This document shows, one piece after another, positions 43,943 to 52,088 of a stretch of DNA of 64,000 nt (the stretch's first letter is position 1; each line of letters starts with the position of its first letter). The stretch is from the NCBI GenBank assembly GCA_900541725.1, contig UQLB01000009.1, positions 1 through 64,000 of the forward strand, in the 5' to 3' direction. The notes under the pieces are model-generated. The model was not told the DNA's origin and did no database searches. It was given only the letters and a program-made list of their open reading frames with translations. The position numbers were made by a program, and so were the translations under genes. The DNA is from an uncultured Collinsella sp. GTDB lineage: Bacteria; Actinomycetota; Coriobacteriia; Coriobacteriales; Coriobacteriaceae.

Positions 43943-45283
43943 CTAACTCCATTCAGCGATGTCGATCATTCTTTCGAGGCGCCACGTTAGCGCCTCTTTT
44001 AGATATGGCAGCCTTGCCGTGAGCGCGTCGTTTCTGGAAAGAATCTCGATTGCCTCGTCAACGAAGCCTTCGAGTTTGTCGCAGTCAAACCAGCCCATGT
44101 CCTCGACGAGCAACATTTGTTTGGCGGGGCTTGAATGAAATTGTGCGCTGGTAAAACTGTGCTCTCCCGCCCTAAGCTCCTCTAGTGATATGTTGCACCA
44201 GAGCGATGAGCCCGAATCGAAGATGGGGGCAGGTCTGCAAGCTTGCGTGTTTACGTTTCGCACGAGGCCGAAGTTGCGCCAATGACGATCGTAGTTGGCA
44301 ATGATGTCGTCACATACGATCATGCGGTCAAGGGCATCCTTGACGCCTGTCACCCCGAGCTCCTCGCAGTTTGCTACATATCGCTCGTAGTCGGTTAGCC
44401 GTTCATCTGCGTTTGCGTGCTGGTTTACATAGAACGCAGGGACATACTCTTCTTCATCAGTTAAGAAGACATCGCATGTGCTCAGGGCGGAAGTGCCCGT
44501 GCCCTCGAGCGAGTAAGGCACATAATCGCAGGCGTTTAGGATGCGACGGTGGAGCGCGGTCGCCACCAGCTCGTTATAAGGTTCCTGGTCCAGGTGCGCT
44601 CCTGCCTTATGCAGAATTCGACGTTCGCCCTCGCACGTCCAGTACTTTTGAAGATTGCCGTCCGAGGTGTTATCGGGCTTTGCGGCAGCCGCTTTTCCCT
44701 CTGGGGCAAAGGGTGCAATGGACAGCGAGACGTCATCAAAGGCGTTATTGAAGAAGTTGATATCCTCCCAGGTGAGACCGGAACCTTGGGGCCTAATCCA
44801 ATACTGGTCGGATAAGGAGAGGCCGAGATTTCGCTGGACGAGTTCATCGGGAACATCGACTGCGGCTTCTGCAAGCAGGGAGGCTAGCCCAATGCGTGCG
44901 AGCGGGATACCGCGGCCACGCCACCAAGTGCGGAAAGAGTCGAGCGATATGGGGCTATTAGGGCCAAATACTCCAATAGGGGCGTGGGCGTAATCGATGT
45001 CGGCGCCGATATGGGTAAAGTCTTTTCGCGATGTGCTGTAGACCAGCTGAGCGACTTCGTGCGTGCGATTCATGAGGGTGAACGCGATCTCGCTCTTACC
45101 GTGGCCGCGGCGGGGACGTCCCCCCGTTTTGGTCACGGAACGGAGTCGCGTGTCGACGCTGTCTTTGTCGATGAGCCATACACCAGAAGCCTTGCGGGCA
45201 TCAAGTGCTCCGTTTTTTATGAGCTCCTGCACCCTGCGCGGAGTGATGCCGAGCAGCTCGGCGGCTTCTTTGGTAGTAAGCAT
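43943..45283 (-). CDS. Excisionase-type HTH fused to a HipA-like kinase domain
   Basis: A 446-residue fusion. Residues 1-50 are a MerR/excisionase HTH (MLTTKEAAELLGITPRRVQE, then LIKNGALDARKASGVWLIDK). Residues about 215-440 resemble a HipA/CtkA kinase: RRILHKAGAHLDQEPYNELV with the nucleotide Lys, VTGVKDALDRMIVCDDIIAN, the catalytic loop NYDRHWRNFGLVRN and the metal motif APIFDSGSSLW. The middle (90-210) is unassigned. A start at 45283 fits the HTH. The frame stays open to 45325, through one operator. Three CGAATAGTTTT sites lie in the promoter region. No separate antitoxin gene is adjacent. Function unknown; a self-regulating toxin kinase is the working idea. Confidence 0.75.
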   Translation of the reverse strand: MLTTKEAAELLGITPRRVQELIKNGALDARKASGVWLIDKDSVDTRLRSVTKTGGRPRRGHGKSEIAFTLMNRTHEVAQLVYSTSRKDFTHIGADIDYAHAPIGVFGPNSPISLDSFRTWWRGRGIPLARIGLASLLAEAAVDVPDELVQRNLGLSLSDQYWIRPQGSGLTWEDINFFNNAFDDVSLSIAPFAPEGKAAAAKPDNTSDGNLQKYWTCEGERRILHKAGAHLDQEPYNELVATALHRRILNACDYVPYSLEGTGTSALSTCDVFLTDEEEYVPAFYVNQHANADERLTDYERYVANCEELGVTGVKDALDRMIVCDDIIANYDRHWRNFGLVRNVNTQACRPAPIFDSGSSLWCNISLEELRAGEHSFTSAQFHSSPAKQMLLVEDMGWFDCDKLEGFVDEAIEILSRNDALTARLPYLKEALTWRLERMIDIAEWS

Positions 45284-45303
45284 CGCGAAACCCTTCGCCA
45301 GAA

Positions 45304-45361
45304 CGAATAGTTTTATATATAGCAATTGTAATTAAAACTATTCGTTTTAGCGAATAGTTTT
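45304..45361 (-). promoter_or_regulatory. Three-site operator of the HTH-kinase gene
   Basis: CGAATAGTTTT occurs at 45304-45314 and 45351-45361, and inverted as AAAACTATTCG at 45334-45344. Sites two and three form a palindrome with a six-base spacer. Sites one and two flank an AT-rich TATATA -10 candidate on the minus strand. The distance to the HTH gene start is 20 bases. Confidence 0.75.
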
Positions 45362-45445
45362 GAGATGTGGTCGGGTGAAGGGCCTGTTGCGCCCCGTCCT
45401 CATTTCCTTTATTCTTAACTGGCTTCGCGCGAAAGCGCCAAGTGT

Positions 45446-45520
45446 GCCAGTGTGGCGCAACGGTAGCGCAACTGATTTGTAATCAGTGGGTTGCAGGTTC
45501 GATTCCTGTCACTGGCTCCA
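45446..45520 (+). tRNA. tRNA-Thr (anticodon TGT)
   Basis: The acceptor GCCAGTG/CACTGGC is followed by T73 and encoded CCA. The anticodon stem CTGAT/ATCAG encloses TTTGTAA, giving TGT. The T-arm GCAGGTTCGATTCCTGT is canonical. Confidence 0.95.
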
Positions 45521-45530
45521 TGAGAGTTTC

Positions 45531-45566
45531 GGGCTCTGTCTCCAATTGGGACAGGGCCCGTTTCTA
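45531..45566 (+). terminator. Terminator of tRNA-Thr
   Basis: GGGCTCTGTC and GACAGGGCCC arms with one G-T pair are followed by GTTTCT. Confidence 0.75.
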
Positions 45567-45633
45567 TTAGGTGGTGCGCCATCGGGTTAGCGCCCATCCC
45601 GTTTTTGGTTTGTCTCGTCCTCCAGTTTGTCTA

Positions 45634-45760
45634 AATCTGTAACACCAAGACCGATACTAGGCATCTAACTGTTACAGATTGAGATGAAACTTAGGGTGTT
45701 TTAGGAATATCTTGATCTGTAACATGTAGAAGCGGAATAGGCCTCTTGCTGTTACAGATC
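45634..45760. repeat. Two 47-bp palindromic units with ATCTGTAACA arms
   Basis: Unit 1 is 45634-45680 (AATCTGTAACA ... TGTTACAGATT, counting one mismatched end base) and unit 2 is 45714-45760 (GATCTGTAACA ... TGTTACAGATC). Both are 47 bases long, start 80 bases apart, and their loops share the word AGG, two bases, TCT. Confidence 0.75.
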
Positions 45761-45796
45761 GAGACAAGGGCGGGTGCGGACCTGGATGTCCTGCTC

Positions 45797-45860
45797 GAGC
45801 GTGGATTTCTGGACACGCGAGCGAAGAAAATCTCCCGACCGGAGAACGAGCGTGGATAAT
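45797..45860. repeat. GAGCGTGGAT repeat units
   Basis: GAGCGTGGAT occurs at 45797-45806 and 45848-45857, with AATCTCCCG at 45829-45837 between them. The same words build the perfect palindrome at 49897-49962. Confidence 0.6.
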
Positions 45861-45916
45861 TAACTTGGATAGGGAGCTAAGGTAAACACCGATTGTCTAT
45901 CGACGGCTTTAGAAAC

Positions 45917-45951
45917 AACGACCCCGATTTCATTGTGGAATCGGGGTCGTT
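45917..45951. terminator. Likely terminator downstream of the PTS gene
   Basis: AACGACCCCGATT (45917-45929) and AATCGGGGTCGTT (45939-45951) are perfect arms with a nine-base loop. Short T-containing tails follow on both strands, so it could end the minus-strand PTS operon. Confidence 0.7.
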
Positions 45952-46052
45952 TGTGCCTCAGGAATCCGAATGGATTAATCGAGCTCCTAAGGGACTTCTT
46001 GGGTTCTTGCTAATGGTCTGCCGAGGATGTCCCCAATGCAAACAGCGGGCAT

Positions 46053-47453
46053 CTACTCAATATAGCTGGGGTTCTTCTTGATGATTACGCGTGCAGCGAT
46101 GAAAGAGACGACGATGGCGATGGCGGCGACGACACATGCCAGCACGAAGTTGCCCATGGATCCGTCGGGAGCGATAAAGATGAGCGCCGAAAGAAGGCCG
46201 GGACATGCTCCAGCAACATACTCCTTCAGAACAAAGATGCCTGCAGGGAGTCCAGCGCAGAGCGCGCCGATTGCCGTGCCGACAAGCAGGCGGGGACGCT
46301 CGATGAGGCAACCGTAGAACGCGGGCTCGGTTACGCCACAGAGTGCGGTGACGGCAACCGTGGTGACCATACCCCTCTTCTCCTTGTTTCCCTTCATGGC
46401 AGTTGCCAGGGCGAGGCTCGTGCCGCCAATGCAGAGGTTCGAGATGAATCCAAAGATAATGGGTGCCCAACCGAGCTGCGCCAGGCTCGTAACTTCGATT
46501 GCGATGTAAGCCTTATCGAGACCGAGCATGACGAAATAGGGGTTAAGGGCTGCCAGGATCGGAGTAGCGATAAATGCCACGTTGTCCATAAGCCACGTGA
46601 CGGCATCGCTCAGCGCGTAGCCCATCATGCTGCCAGCGGGGCCAAGGATAATCAGCTCGACGGGCACGACGATGACCATGGTGAGCAGCGGCTTCAAGAA
46701 CAGTTTGGTAACGTCGGGAATGATCTTCTGAAGTCCGCGATCGACAAAGTACATGAACACGACGCCCAGTACGATGGGTACTACCGTGCTCGAGTAGTCG
46801 TTCGTCGGGATGGGAATTCCAAGAAAGTCGAGGCCCTCGGCGCCGCTAATGGACGAGCTGATCATGATTGCGCCCAGCAATGCGCCCATGATGGGCTGCA
46901 TCTTCATGACGGCGGCGAGCTGGTAGCCAAGATAAACGGGCAGGAAGCTAAACGAAGCGCTGAAAATCGCCAGCAGGACCTGGGCGGTTCCGCTATCGGT
47001 GCTCAATCCGCAATAATTGACCAAGAGATTCTTGATCGAAAGAATGAGTCCGCCAACGATGAGTGCCGGAACGATGGGCATGAATACCTGTGCGGAGACG
47101 TTTCCGAATTTCTCGATCAAACCCATGGCGGTGTTGCCGCTTTTGATGCTCTCTGCAAGGTCTTTGGCGGTTTGGGCATCGTCGGCAACTGTGCCGCCGC
47201 CGACTTCGATTCCCGTGAAGTCAAGGAAGTCGTTGTAAGCTTCGGTGACGTTGGGGCCGATGATTACCTGAAGCTGCCCTCCGCTGACAACTGCCCCGAG
47301 CGCCTGGTCTGCCGACTTGGCGAGTTGGAGGTCGATAATCGAGGTGTCTCGTGCATCGATGCGAAGACGCGTTGCACAATGAGTTACCGATGAAATGTTT
47401 TCTTTGCCGCCAACAGCTTTTAGGACTGTTTCGGACATTGCCTGGTATTTCAT
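46053..47453 (-). CDS. PTS beta-glucoside-type transporter, EIIBC component
   Basis: A 466-residue sugar transporter that phosphorylates its substrate during uptake. The EIIB domain (1-85) has the phosphocysteine in SVTHCATRLRI. The EIIC domain (about 105-460) has ten or so helices with FMPIVPALIVGGLIL, GITEPAFYG-like GVTEPAFYGCLIERPR and LPAGIFVLKEY. The EIIA domain often fused at the C-terminus in BglP/BglF is missing, so a separate EIIA must serve it. Ten bases after the glycosidase gene, same operon, probably controlled by the divergent RpiR regulator. Beta-glucoside specificity is inferred from its partner. Confidence 0.9.
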   Translation of the reverse strand: MKYQAMSETVLKAVGGKENISSVTHCATRLRIDARDTSIIDLQLAKSADQALGAVVSGGQLQVIIGPNVTEAYNDFLDFTGIEVGGGTVADDAQTAKDLAESIKSGNTAMGLIEKFGNVSAQVFMPIVPALIVGGLILSIKNLLVNYCGLSTDSGTAQVLLAIFSASFSFLPVYLGYQLAAVMKMQPIMGALLGAIMISSSISGAEGLDFLGIPIPTNDYSSTVVPIVLGVVFMYFVDRGLQKIIPDVTKLFLKPLLTMVIVVPVELIILGPAGSMMGYALSDAVTWLMDNVAFIATPILAALNPYFVMLGLDKAYIAIEVTSLAQLGWAPIIFGFISNLCIGGTSLALATAMKGNKEKRGMVTTVAVTALCGVTEPAFYGCLIERPRLLVGTAIGALCAGLPAGIFVLKEYVAGACPGLLSALIFIAPDGSMGNFVLACVVAAIAIVVSFIAARVIIKKNPSYIE

Positions 47454-47462
47454 CTCTTTCTC

Positions 47463-48881
47463 CTAACCTTCCTGCTCCTGATACTTCGAGATAAGGTCTC
47501 GGTACCAATACCAGCTCTTTTTGGGGGTGCGCTCCAAATTGTGCTCGAAGTCGATATGGACAAGTCCGTATCGTTTTTCGTAGCCGTTGATCCAGCTATA
47601 CAGATCCATCGTCGACCAGAGGTAGTAGCCCTCAACGCGCGCGCCGTCGCGCTTAGCCCTCATCATGTGCTCGATGAACTGCCCCAGAAGCTCGATGCGG
47701 TCATCATCGTGGATCATTCCGTCTGCGTCTGGTTGCTCATAGGCGCCATGCCCGTTCTCCGTAATAAAGATGCGGGGCGCGTCATAGCGCTCGTGGATAT
47801 CCATGATGGTTGAATACATGCAACTTGGGAGTATTTCGCGGCCCCATTTATTGCGGGGAACATTGCTGTCGCGGGCGCTTTCAAACAAGGGCGCAATGCA
47901 TTTTCCTTCGACCTTTTTGCTCGAACTGCCCTTATTGTTCGCCGAAACGGCAAGCTCTCCACCATGCCAGTCGGTTACATACTCTCGGCAATACACGTTG
48001 AGTCCAATAAAATCGACTTTACCGTCTCTGAATTCTTCTACGTCATTTGGGGATCGATAAAGCGAGACGCCAAGTTTTTCAAGGATTTCGTCCATTTCTG
48101 GCGGCAGTTGACCCTGAAGCGCTGGTGCCAGAATCATGCGATTGGCGAAAAAGTCTGCGTATCGAAATACGTCATCGGGGTGCTCGGTTGCCGGGTCGAG
48201 TTCGACAACGCCGCCATCGTGGACGGCACCGATGATACCGTCGTAGCCCATTTGACGATATGCACGGACTGCAAGTGCGCTTGCGCGCATCAGGTTGTAC
48301 TGAAACTGCATGTAGGACCGAACGTCGAGCGATCGATTGGGGGGATAGTTGCCCAGCATGTTTACGCAGTAGCTGTAGAAATGCGGCTCGTTAACGGTGG
48401 CCCAGATTTTGACACGGTCTGCAAAGCGCTCAAAGCAAATTTTGGCGTAATTGCAGAACCACTCTGCCATGTCGTTGTTCAGCCATCCGCCTTTACAGGC
48501 AAGCGCGTAGGGCAGATCGTAATGGAACAGCGTGACGTTGGGCTCTATGCCATTTTCGAGACAGCAATCGATGACTCGATTGTAAAAATCGATACCCTGT
48601 TCATTCACTTCGCCGATACCCGTTGGGATGATTCGGCTCCATGAAATAGAGAAGCGATAAGTATTCTGTCCGCCTTCTTTCATCATGCGGATATCTTCTT
48701 CGTAGCGATGGTAGAAGTCGCACGACACGTCGCCGTCAACATGGTTGATGTTCTTATTGCTCGTGTGGCTAAAGAAATCCCACTCGCCAAGGCCTTTGCC
48801 ATCCTCATTCCAGGCGCCCTCGCACTGATAAGACGCCGTGGCGGAACCCCAGAGAAACGGCATGTTGTTCTCGTTGCCCAT
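47463..48881 (-). CDS. 6-phospho-beta-glucosidase (GH1)
   Basis: It cleaves phosphorylated beta-glucosides such as cellobiose 6-phosphate or aryl glucosides delivered by the PTS. The 472-residue protein is full-length GH1: WGSATASYQCEGAWNEDGKG at the N-terminus, the acid/base Glu in ATVNEPHFY, the nucleophile Glu in FITENGHGAYE, and LWSTMDLYSWINGYEKRYG near the end. ATG 48881 was preferred because GAAAGGGG precedes it; in-frame ATGs upstream lack a site. First gene of the operon with the PTS transporter. Confidence 0.93.
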   Translation of the reverse strand: MGNENNMPFLWGSATASYQCEGAWNEDGKGLGEWDFFSHTSNKNINHVDGDVSCDFYHRYEEDIRMMKEGGQNTYRFSISWSRIIPTGIGEVNEQGIDFYNRVIDCCLENGIEPNVTLFHYDLPYALACKGGWLNNDMAEWFCNYAKICFERFADRVKIWATVNEPHFYSYCVNMLGNYPPNRSLDVRSYMQFQYNLMRASALAVRAYRQMGYDGIIGAVHDGGVVELDPATEHPDDVFRYADFFANRMILAPALQGQLPPEMDEILEKLGVSLYRSPNDVEEFRDGKVDFIGLNVYCREYVTDWHGGELAVSANNKGSSSKKVEGKCIAPLFESARDSNVPRNKWGREILPSCMYSTIMDIHERYDAPRIFITENGHGAYEQPDADGMIHDDDRIELLGQFIEHMMRAKRDGARVEGYYLWSTMDLYSWINGYEKRYGLVHIDFEHNLERTPKKSWYWYRDLISKYQEQEG

Positions 48882-48953
48882 GAATCCCCTTTCCATCATT
48901 CAACACGGTGGATACGTGTGGTGGAATTACGATTAAGATGACGTCAACTGATT

Positions 48954-49001
48954 TGAATCATAGGAGAACGACCAAAGCTGTTTGATTCAATAAATGAATC
49001 A
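48954..49001. promoter_or_regulatory. Putative operator between the PTS operon and rpiR-type gene
   Basis: TGATTCA (48983-48989) and TGAATCA (48995-49001) form an inverted repeat with spacer ATAAA. A further TGAATCAT lies at 48954-48961. The location between divergent genes fits binding by the RpiR-family protein. Confidence 0.65.
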
Positions 49002-49032
49002 TGATTTCGATGAGGGCGGAAAGAGGGCTCAC

Positions 49033-49866
49033 GTGAATATCAATGACTTCGATGTACTCAATCGCATTAGCTTCATCATTAACAGCGAGTCTGGGTCAAA
49101 CGATGCCGCCATCGCTCGACATCTCATCGCTCACCTTAGGCGTTCGAGCGAAATCAATGTTGCCGCGATAACCCGCGATGCATTCGTGACCCGTTCCGCT
49201 GTTCGTCGTTTTTGCAATCGATTGGGCTACCAGTCTCTTAGCGATTTGAAAGAGTCATTTACTCAATCAGTCTTTCCAAGCGACCTAAGCCATCGAGAGG
49301 AGGAATTTGGCTACGAGGAGTACAGGGCAGAGCTCGATGTGCGCATGATCGAGATGTTCGCTGAGGTTGAAAGCGGCGTGTCCGATATCGTTATCAAGCA
49401 CCTTGCCGACGAAATTGAGGGCCATAAAAACGTCGAGATCTGGTGCACTAATAATGTGAGCGCCAATCTCGTACGATTTCAGCAGGAAATGTTCTATGCG
49501 GGCAAGATAGTTCGTATGGTTGCCGGCGCTAATGTCGCGGAATTGAAAAACGTTGAGGACGCTTCGCAGTCATTGATAATTCTCGTATCGGTCTCAGGGC
49601 TATTTGCGTCACAGGCGCGTGAGTATCTTGATTGCCGTTCGGGCAGGAAGATTCTAATTACGGCGTTTAGCAATGATGACAACGCGAGGTCTTTTGACCG
49701 TGTATATCGTCTTGGTAATGCGGGAAACGGAATTGACGGACTCGGCGTTTATTCGAAATACGCCATGACTTATTTCTTCGACCTTCTTTCGTCGTGTTAC
49801 TTGAGTCGCTACCCCTGCACCAAGGGAGAGCCGCTCTATGGATCTACTTTGGCCTGGCCCGAGTAG
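49033..49866 (+). CDS. RpiR/MurR-family transcriptional regulator
   Basis: A regulator of 277 residues (from GTG 49033) with an N-terminal RpiR HTH. Key segments are NDAAIARHLIAHLRRSSEIN, then AAITRDAFVTRSAVRRFCNR with LGYQSLSDLKESF. A SIS phosphosugar-binding domain follows (about 115-260), with NVEIWCTNNVSANLVRFQQE and LIILVSVSGLFASQAREYL. An ATG at 48994 is in frame, but it lies inside the TGAATCA operator and lacks a site. GTG 49033 has AGAGGG before it and starts at the conserved NINDFDVLNRI. It probably senses a phosphorylated beta-glucoside or derivative. Divergent from the PTS operon. Confidence 0.85.
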   Translation: MNINDFDVLNRISFIINSESGSNDAAIARHLIAHLRRSSEINVAAITRDAFVTRSAVRRFCNRLGYQSLSDLKESFTQSVFPSDLSHREEEFGYEEYRAELDVRMIEMFAEVESGVSDIVIKHLADEIEGHKNVEIWCTNNVSANLVRFQQEMFYAGKIVRMVAGANVAELKNVEDASQSLIILVSVSGLFASQAREYLDCRSGRKILITAFSNDDNARSFDRVYRLGNAGNGIDGLGVYSKYAMTYFFDLLSSCYLSRYPCTKGEPLYGSTLAWPE

Positions 49867-49896
49867 TTGCACTCTATAGTTCTCCCGCTAAGTGAA

Positions 49897-49990
49897 TGAG
49901 CGTGGATAATCTCCCATTTTGGCCACAAAGCCAGGCTAAAAGCGGGAGATTATCCACGCTCAATTTCAAAAGGGAGAAAATCCACTCTCA
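49897..49990. repeat. Perfect 19-bp palindrome plus a third diverged unit
   Basis: TGAGCGTGGATAATCTCCC (49897-49915) and its exact reverse complement (49944-49962) flank a 28-base spacer. A diverged inverted unit GGGAGAAAATCCACTCTCA follows at 49972-49990. The unit is shared with 45797-45860. Confidence 0.75.
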
Positions 49991-50182
49991 CGACCTATAT
50001 ATAGGTACGAATAAGCCAATCGCCAAGACGCTGCAAAGCACGTTCACTCCACTACGCCAAAGTGTTCCCTCGGGAAATGTCACCGCAATATGCAAATTCA
50101 CCGTCCTTCATATCCAAACTCAGCAAAACGGCAGGTCAAAGCTATATGGATACGCCCGGAGCCGTGTATCTAGAGGTTTTCG

Positions 50183-50212
50183 TTGACAGCCCCCAAGGTG
50201 GCATCGTATTAT
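50183..50212 (+). promoter_or_regulatory. Promoter of the tRNA-Tyr/Thr/Met-tuf cluster
   Basis: TTGACA (50183-50188) and TATTAT (50207-50212) are separated by 18 bases and lie 62 bases before tRNA-Tyr. Confidence 0.75.
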
Positions 50213-50274
50213 CTTCTTCGTTCGCGGGGGCGGCGGTCCAAAAGACCAAAGGACCTGCGGATACTTGAACGATT

Positions 50275-50356
50275 GGGAGTTTGCCCGAGTGGTTAATGGG
50301 GACGGGCTGTAAACCCGTTGGCTCTGCCTACATAGGTTCGAATCCTATAGCTCCCA
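50275..50356 (+). tRNA. tRNA-Tyr (anticodon GTA)
   Basis: A long variable-arm tRNA: acceptor GGGAGTT/AGCTCCC, anticodon loop CTGTAAA between ACGGG/CCCGT, T-arm ATAGGTTCGAATCCTAT. A73 is followed by CC, not CCA, so CCA is added enzymatically. Confidence 0.94.
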
Positions 50357-50366
50357 CCCGTCAAGT

Positions 50367-50442
50367 GCCTGTATAGCTCAGTCGGTAGAGCACTTCGTTG
50401 GTAACGAAGAGGTCACCAGTTCAAGTCTGGTTGCAGGCTCCA
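50367..50442 (+). tRNA. tRNA-Thr (anticodon GGT)
   Basis: Acceptor GCCTGTA/TGCAGGC with one G-T pair, T73 and encoded CCA. The anticodon stem CTTCG/CGAAG encloses TTGGTAA, giving GGT. Confidence 0.95.
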
Positions 50443-50445
50443 TCC

Positions 50446-50522
50446 GGCGGTGTAGCTCAGTTGGTTAGAGCACACGGTTCATACCCGTGGCGTCACTGGT
50501 TCGAATCCAGTCACCGCTACCA
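50446..50522 (+). tRNA. tRNA-Met (anticodon CAT, elongator type)
   Basis: Acceptor GGCGGTG/CACCGCT, A73 and encoded CCA. The anticodon stem CACGG/CCGTG encloses TTCATAC. The three G-C pairs of initiator tRNA are absent, so elongator Met is likely. A tRNA-Ile with modified CAT cannot be excluded from sequence alone. Confidence 0.9.
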
Positions 50523-50618
50523 TAGGTAACACGGTGGCTTCTCAATAATATGTTGAGAGGCCACTATGGTATAAAGGCAAAGTCCCGTCCGGGGACGACC
50601 TGTTTAGAGGAGGGCTTT

Positions 50619-51809
50619 ATGGCCAAAGAGAAGTTTGAGCGCACTAAGCCGCATGTTAACATCGGCACCATTGGTCACGTCGACCACGGCAAGACCACGC
50701 TGACCGCTGCCATCACCAAGGTTCTCTCCGAGACCGAGGGCTGCAAGGCTGACTTCACTGCGTTCGAGAACATCGACAAGGCTCCCGAGGAGCGCGAGCG
50801 CGGGATTACGATTTCCGTCTCCCACGTTGAGTACGAGACCGCTGCCCGTCACTACGCTCACGTTGACTGCCCGGGCCACGCTGACTACGTCAAGAACATG
50901 ATCTCCGGTGCTGCTCAGATGGACGGCGCTATCTTGGTCATCGCCGCTACCGACGGCCCCATGGCTCAGACTCGCGAGCACATCCTGCTCGCCCGTCAGG
51001 TCGGCGTTCCCTACATCGTCGTCTTCTTGAACAAGTGCGACATGGTCGACGATGACGAGCTCATCGACCTCGTCGAGATGGAGACCCGTGAGCTCCTCTC
51101 CGAGTACGATTTCCCCGGCGACGACATCCCCGTCATCCGTGGTTCCGCTCTGGGCGCTCTCGAGGGCGACGCCAAGTGGATGGACGCTATCCGCGAGCTC
51201 ATGAAGGCCGTCGACGAGTACATCCCGACGCCTGCTCGTAACAACGACCTCCCCTTCCTGATGGCCGTTGAGGACGTTATGACCATCTCTGGCCGTGGTA
51301 CCGTTGCTACCGGCCGTGTCGAGCGCGGTGAGCTCAAGCTCAACGAGCCCGTCGAGATCGTCGGCATCAAGGATACCCAGAACACCGTCGTTACCGGTAT
51401 CGAGATGTTCCGTAAGTCCATGGACTTCTGCGAGGCTGGCGACAACGTCGGTCTGCTGCTCCGCGGCATCAAGCGCGAGGACATCGAGCGCGGCCAGGTT
51501 CTCTGCAAGCCCGGTTCGGTTACCCCGCACACCAAGTTCACCGGTGAGATCTACGTTCTGACCAAGGAGGAGGGCGGCCGTCACACCCCGTTCTTCGATG
51601 GTTATCGTCCTCAGTTCTACTTCCGTACCACCGACGTTACCGGTACGGTCAAGCTCCCCGAGGGCACCGAGATGGCTATGCCTGGTGACCACATCACCAT
51701 CGAGGGCGACCTCATCCACCCGATCGCCATGGAGGAGGGCCTGCGCTTCGCTATCCGCGAGGGTGGCCACACCGTCGGTTCGGGCATCGTCTCCACGATC
51801 ATTGAGTAA
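50619..51809 (+). CDS. tuf: Translation elongation factor Tu
   Basis: A GTPase that delivers aminoacyl-tRNA to the ribosome. The 396-residue protein has MAKEKFERTKPHVNIGTIGH at the start, G1 GHVDHGKT, G2 RGITI, G3 DCPGHADYV, and G4 NKCD. The rest of domains 2 and 3 is intact. ATG 50619 has AGAGGAGGG upstream; the longer reading frame is leader sequence. Co-transcribed with three tRNA genes, a layout also found in Escherichia coli and many other bacteria. Codon choice is strongly biased, as expected for a highly expressed gene. No rpsG-fusA is adjacent. Confidence 0.98.
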   Translation: MAKEKFERTKPHVNIGTIGHVDHGKTTLTAAITKVLSETEGCKADFTAFENIDKAPEERERGITISVSHVEYETAARHYAHVDCPGHADYVKNMISGAAQMDGAILVIAATDGPMAQTREHILLARQVGVPYIVVFLNKCDMVDDDELIDLVEMETRELLSEYDFPGDDIPVIRGSALGALEGDAKWMDAIRELMKAVDEYIPTPARNNDLPFLMAVEDVMTISGRGTVATGRVERGELKLNEPVEIVGIKDTQNTVVTGIEMFRKSMDFCEAGDNVGLLLRGIKREDIERGQVLCKPGSVTPHTKFTGEIYVLTKEEGGRHTPFFDGYRPQFYFRTTDVTGTVKLPEGTEMAMPGDHITIEGDLIHPIAMEEGLRFAIREGGHTVGSGIVSTIIE

Positions 51810-51835
51810 ATTAGCTCTTTGATATAGCTGACTTA

Positions 51836-51872
51836 GAGAACCCGGCACTTATATGGGTGCCGGGTTCTTTTC
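51836..51872 (+). terminator. Terminator of tuf
   Basis: GAACCCGGCAC (51838-51848) and GTGCCGGGTTC (51857-51867) arms are followed by TTTTCT. Confidence 0.93.
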
Positions 51873-52013
51873 TGCAATGGATATTGAGCCGTTGCTGGTG
51901 TCGAGAGGATCGATAATGGTCCTGGATGCACCGTCGATTAGCTCTCGATGGCTTCATTGATGTGTTCCAAATATGAATGGATCCACCGAGAACCAATTGA
52001 CTCGAGGTTTTCA

Positions 52014-52043
52014 TTGACAGCACTTACGTGGAGCTGATAAAGT
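52014..52043 (+). promoter_or_regulatory. Promoter of rpmG-tRNA-Trp-secE-nusG
   Basis: TTGACA (52014-52019) and TAAAGT (52038-52043) with an 18-base spacer lie 45 bases before the rpmG start. Confidence 0.7.
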
Positions 52044-52088
52044 AACAACTCGTGCCCGTACGGGGCGGAAATGAAAGGTTCAGGATAC

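Larger units (their letters stand above)
45521..46052. other. Gene-free stretch rich in palindromes
   Basis: No gene is supported over about 530 bases. It holds the tRNA-Thr terminator, two 47-bp ATCTGTAACA palindromes, GAGCGTGGAT units, and a bidirectional-looking terminator at 45917-45951, each listed separately. Confidence 0.6.
49867..50274. other. Gene-free stretch before the tRNA-tuf cluster
   Basis: About 400 bases with no credible gene. It contains the GAGCGTGGAT palindrome, AT-rich sequence, and the promoter for the tRNA cluster at its right end. Confidence 0.55.

Noticed and set aside
43943..45325. Phage integrase or excisionase module
   Set aside because: The N-terminal HTH looks excisionase-like, but no integrase or attachment sites are adjacent and the C-terminus carries kinase motifs.
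45634..45760. CRISPR array
   Set aside because: Only two units, palindromic across their whole span, with no uniform spacers and no cas genes in the window.
49896..50186. A 96-codon frame in the gap before tRNA-Tyr
   Set aside because: It runs through the GAGCGTGGAT palindrome, has no good ribosome binding site and no recognisable composition.
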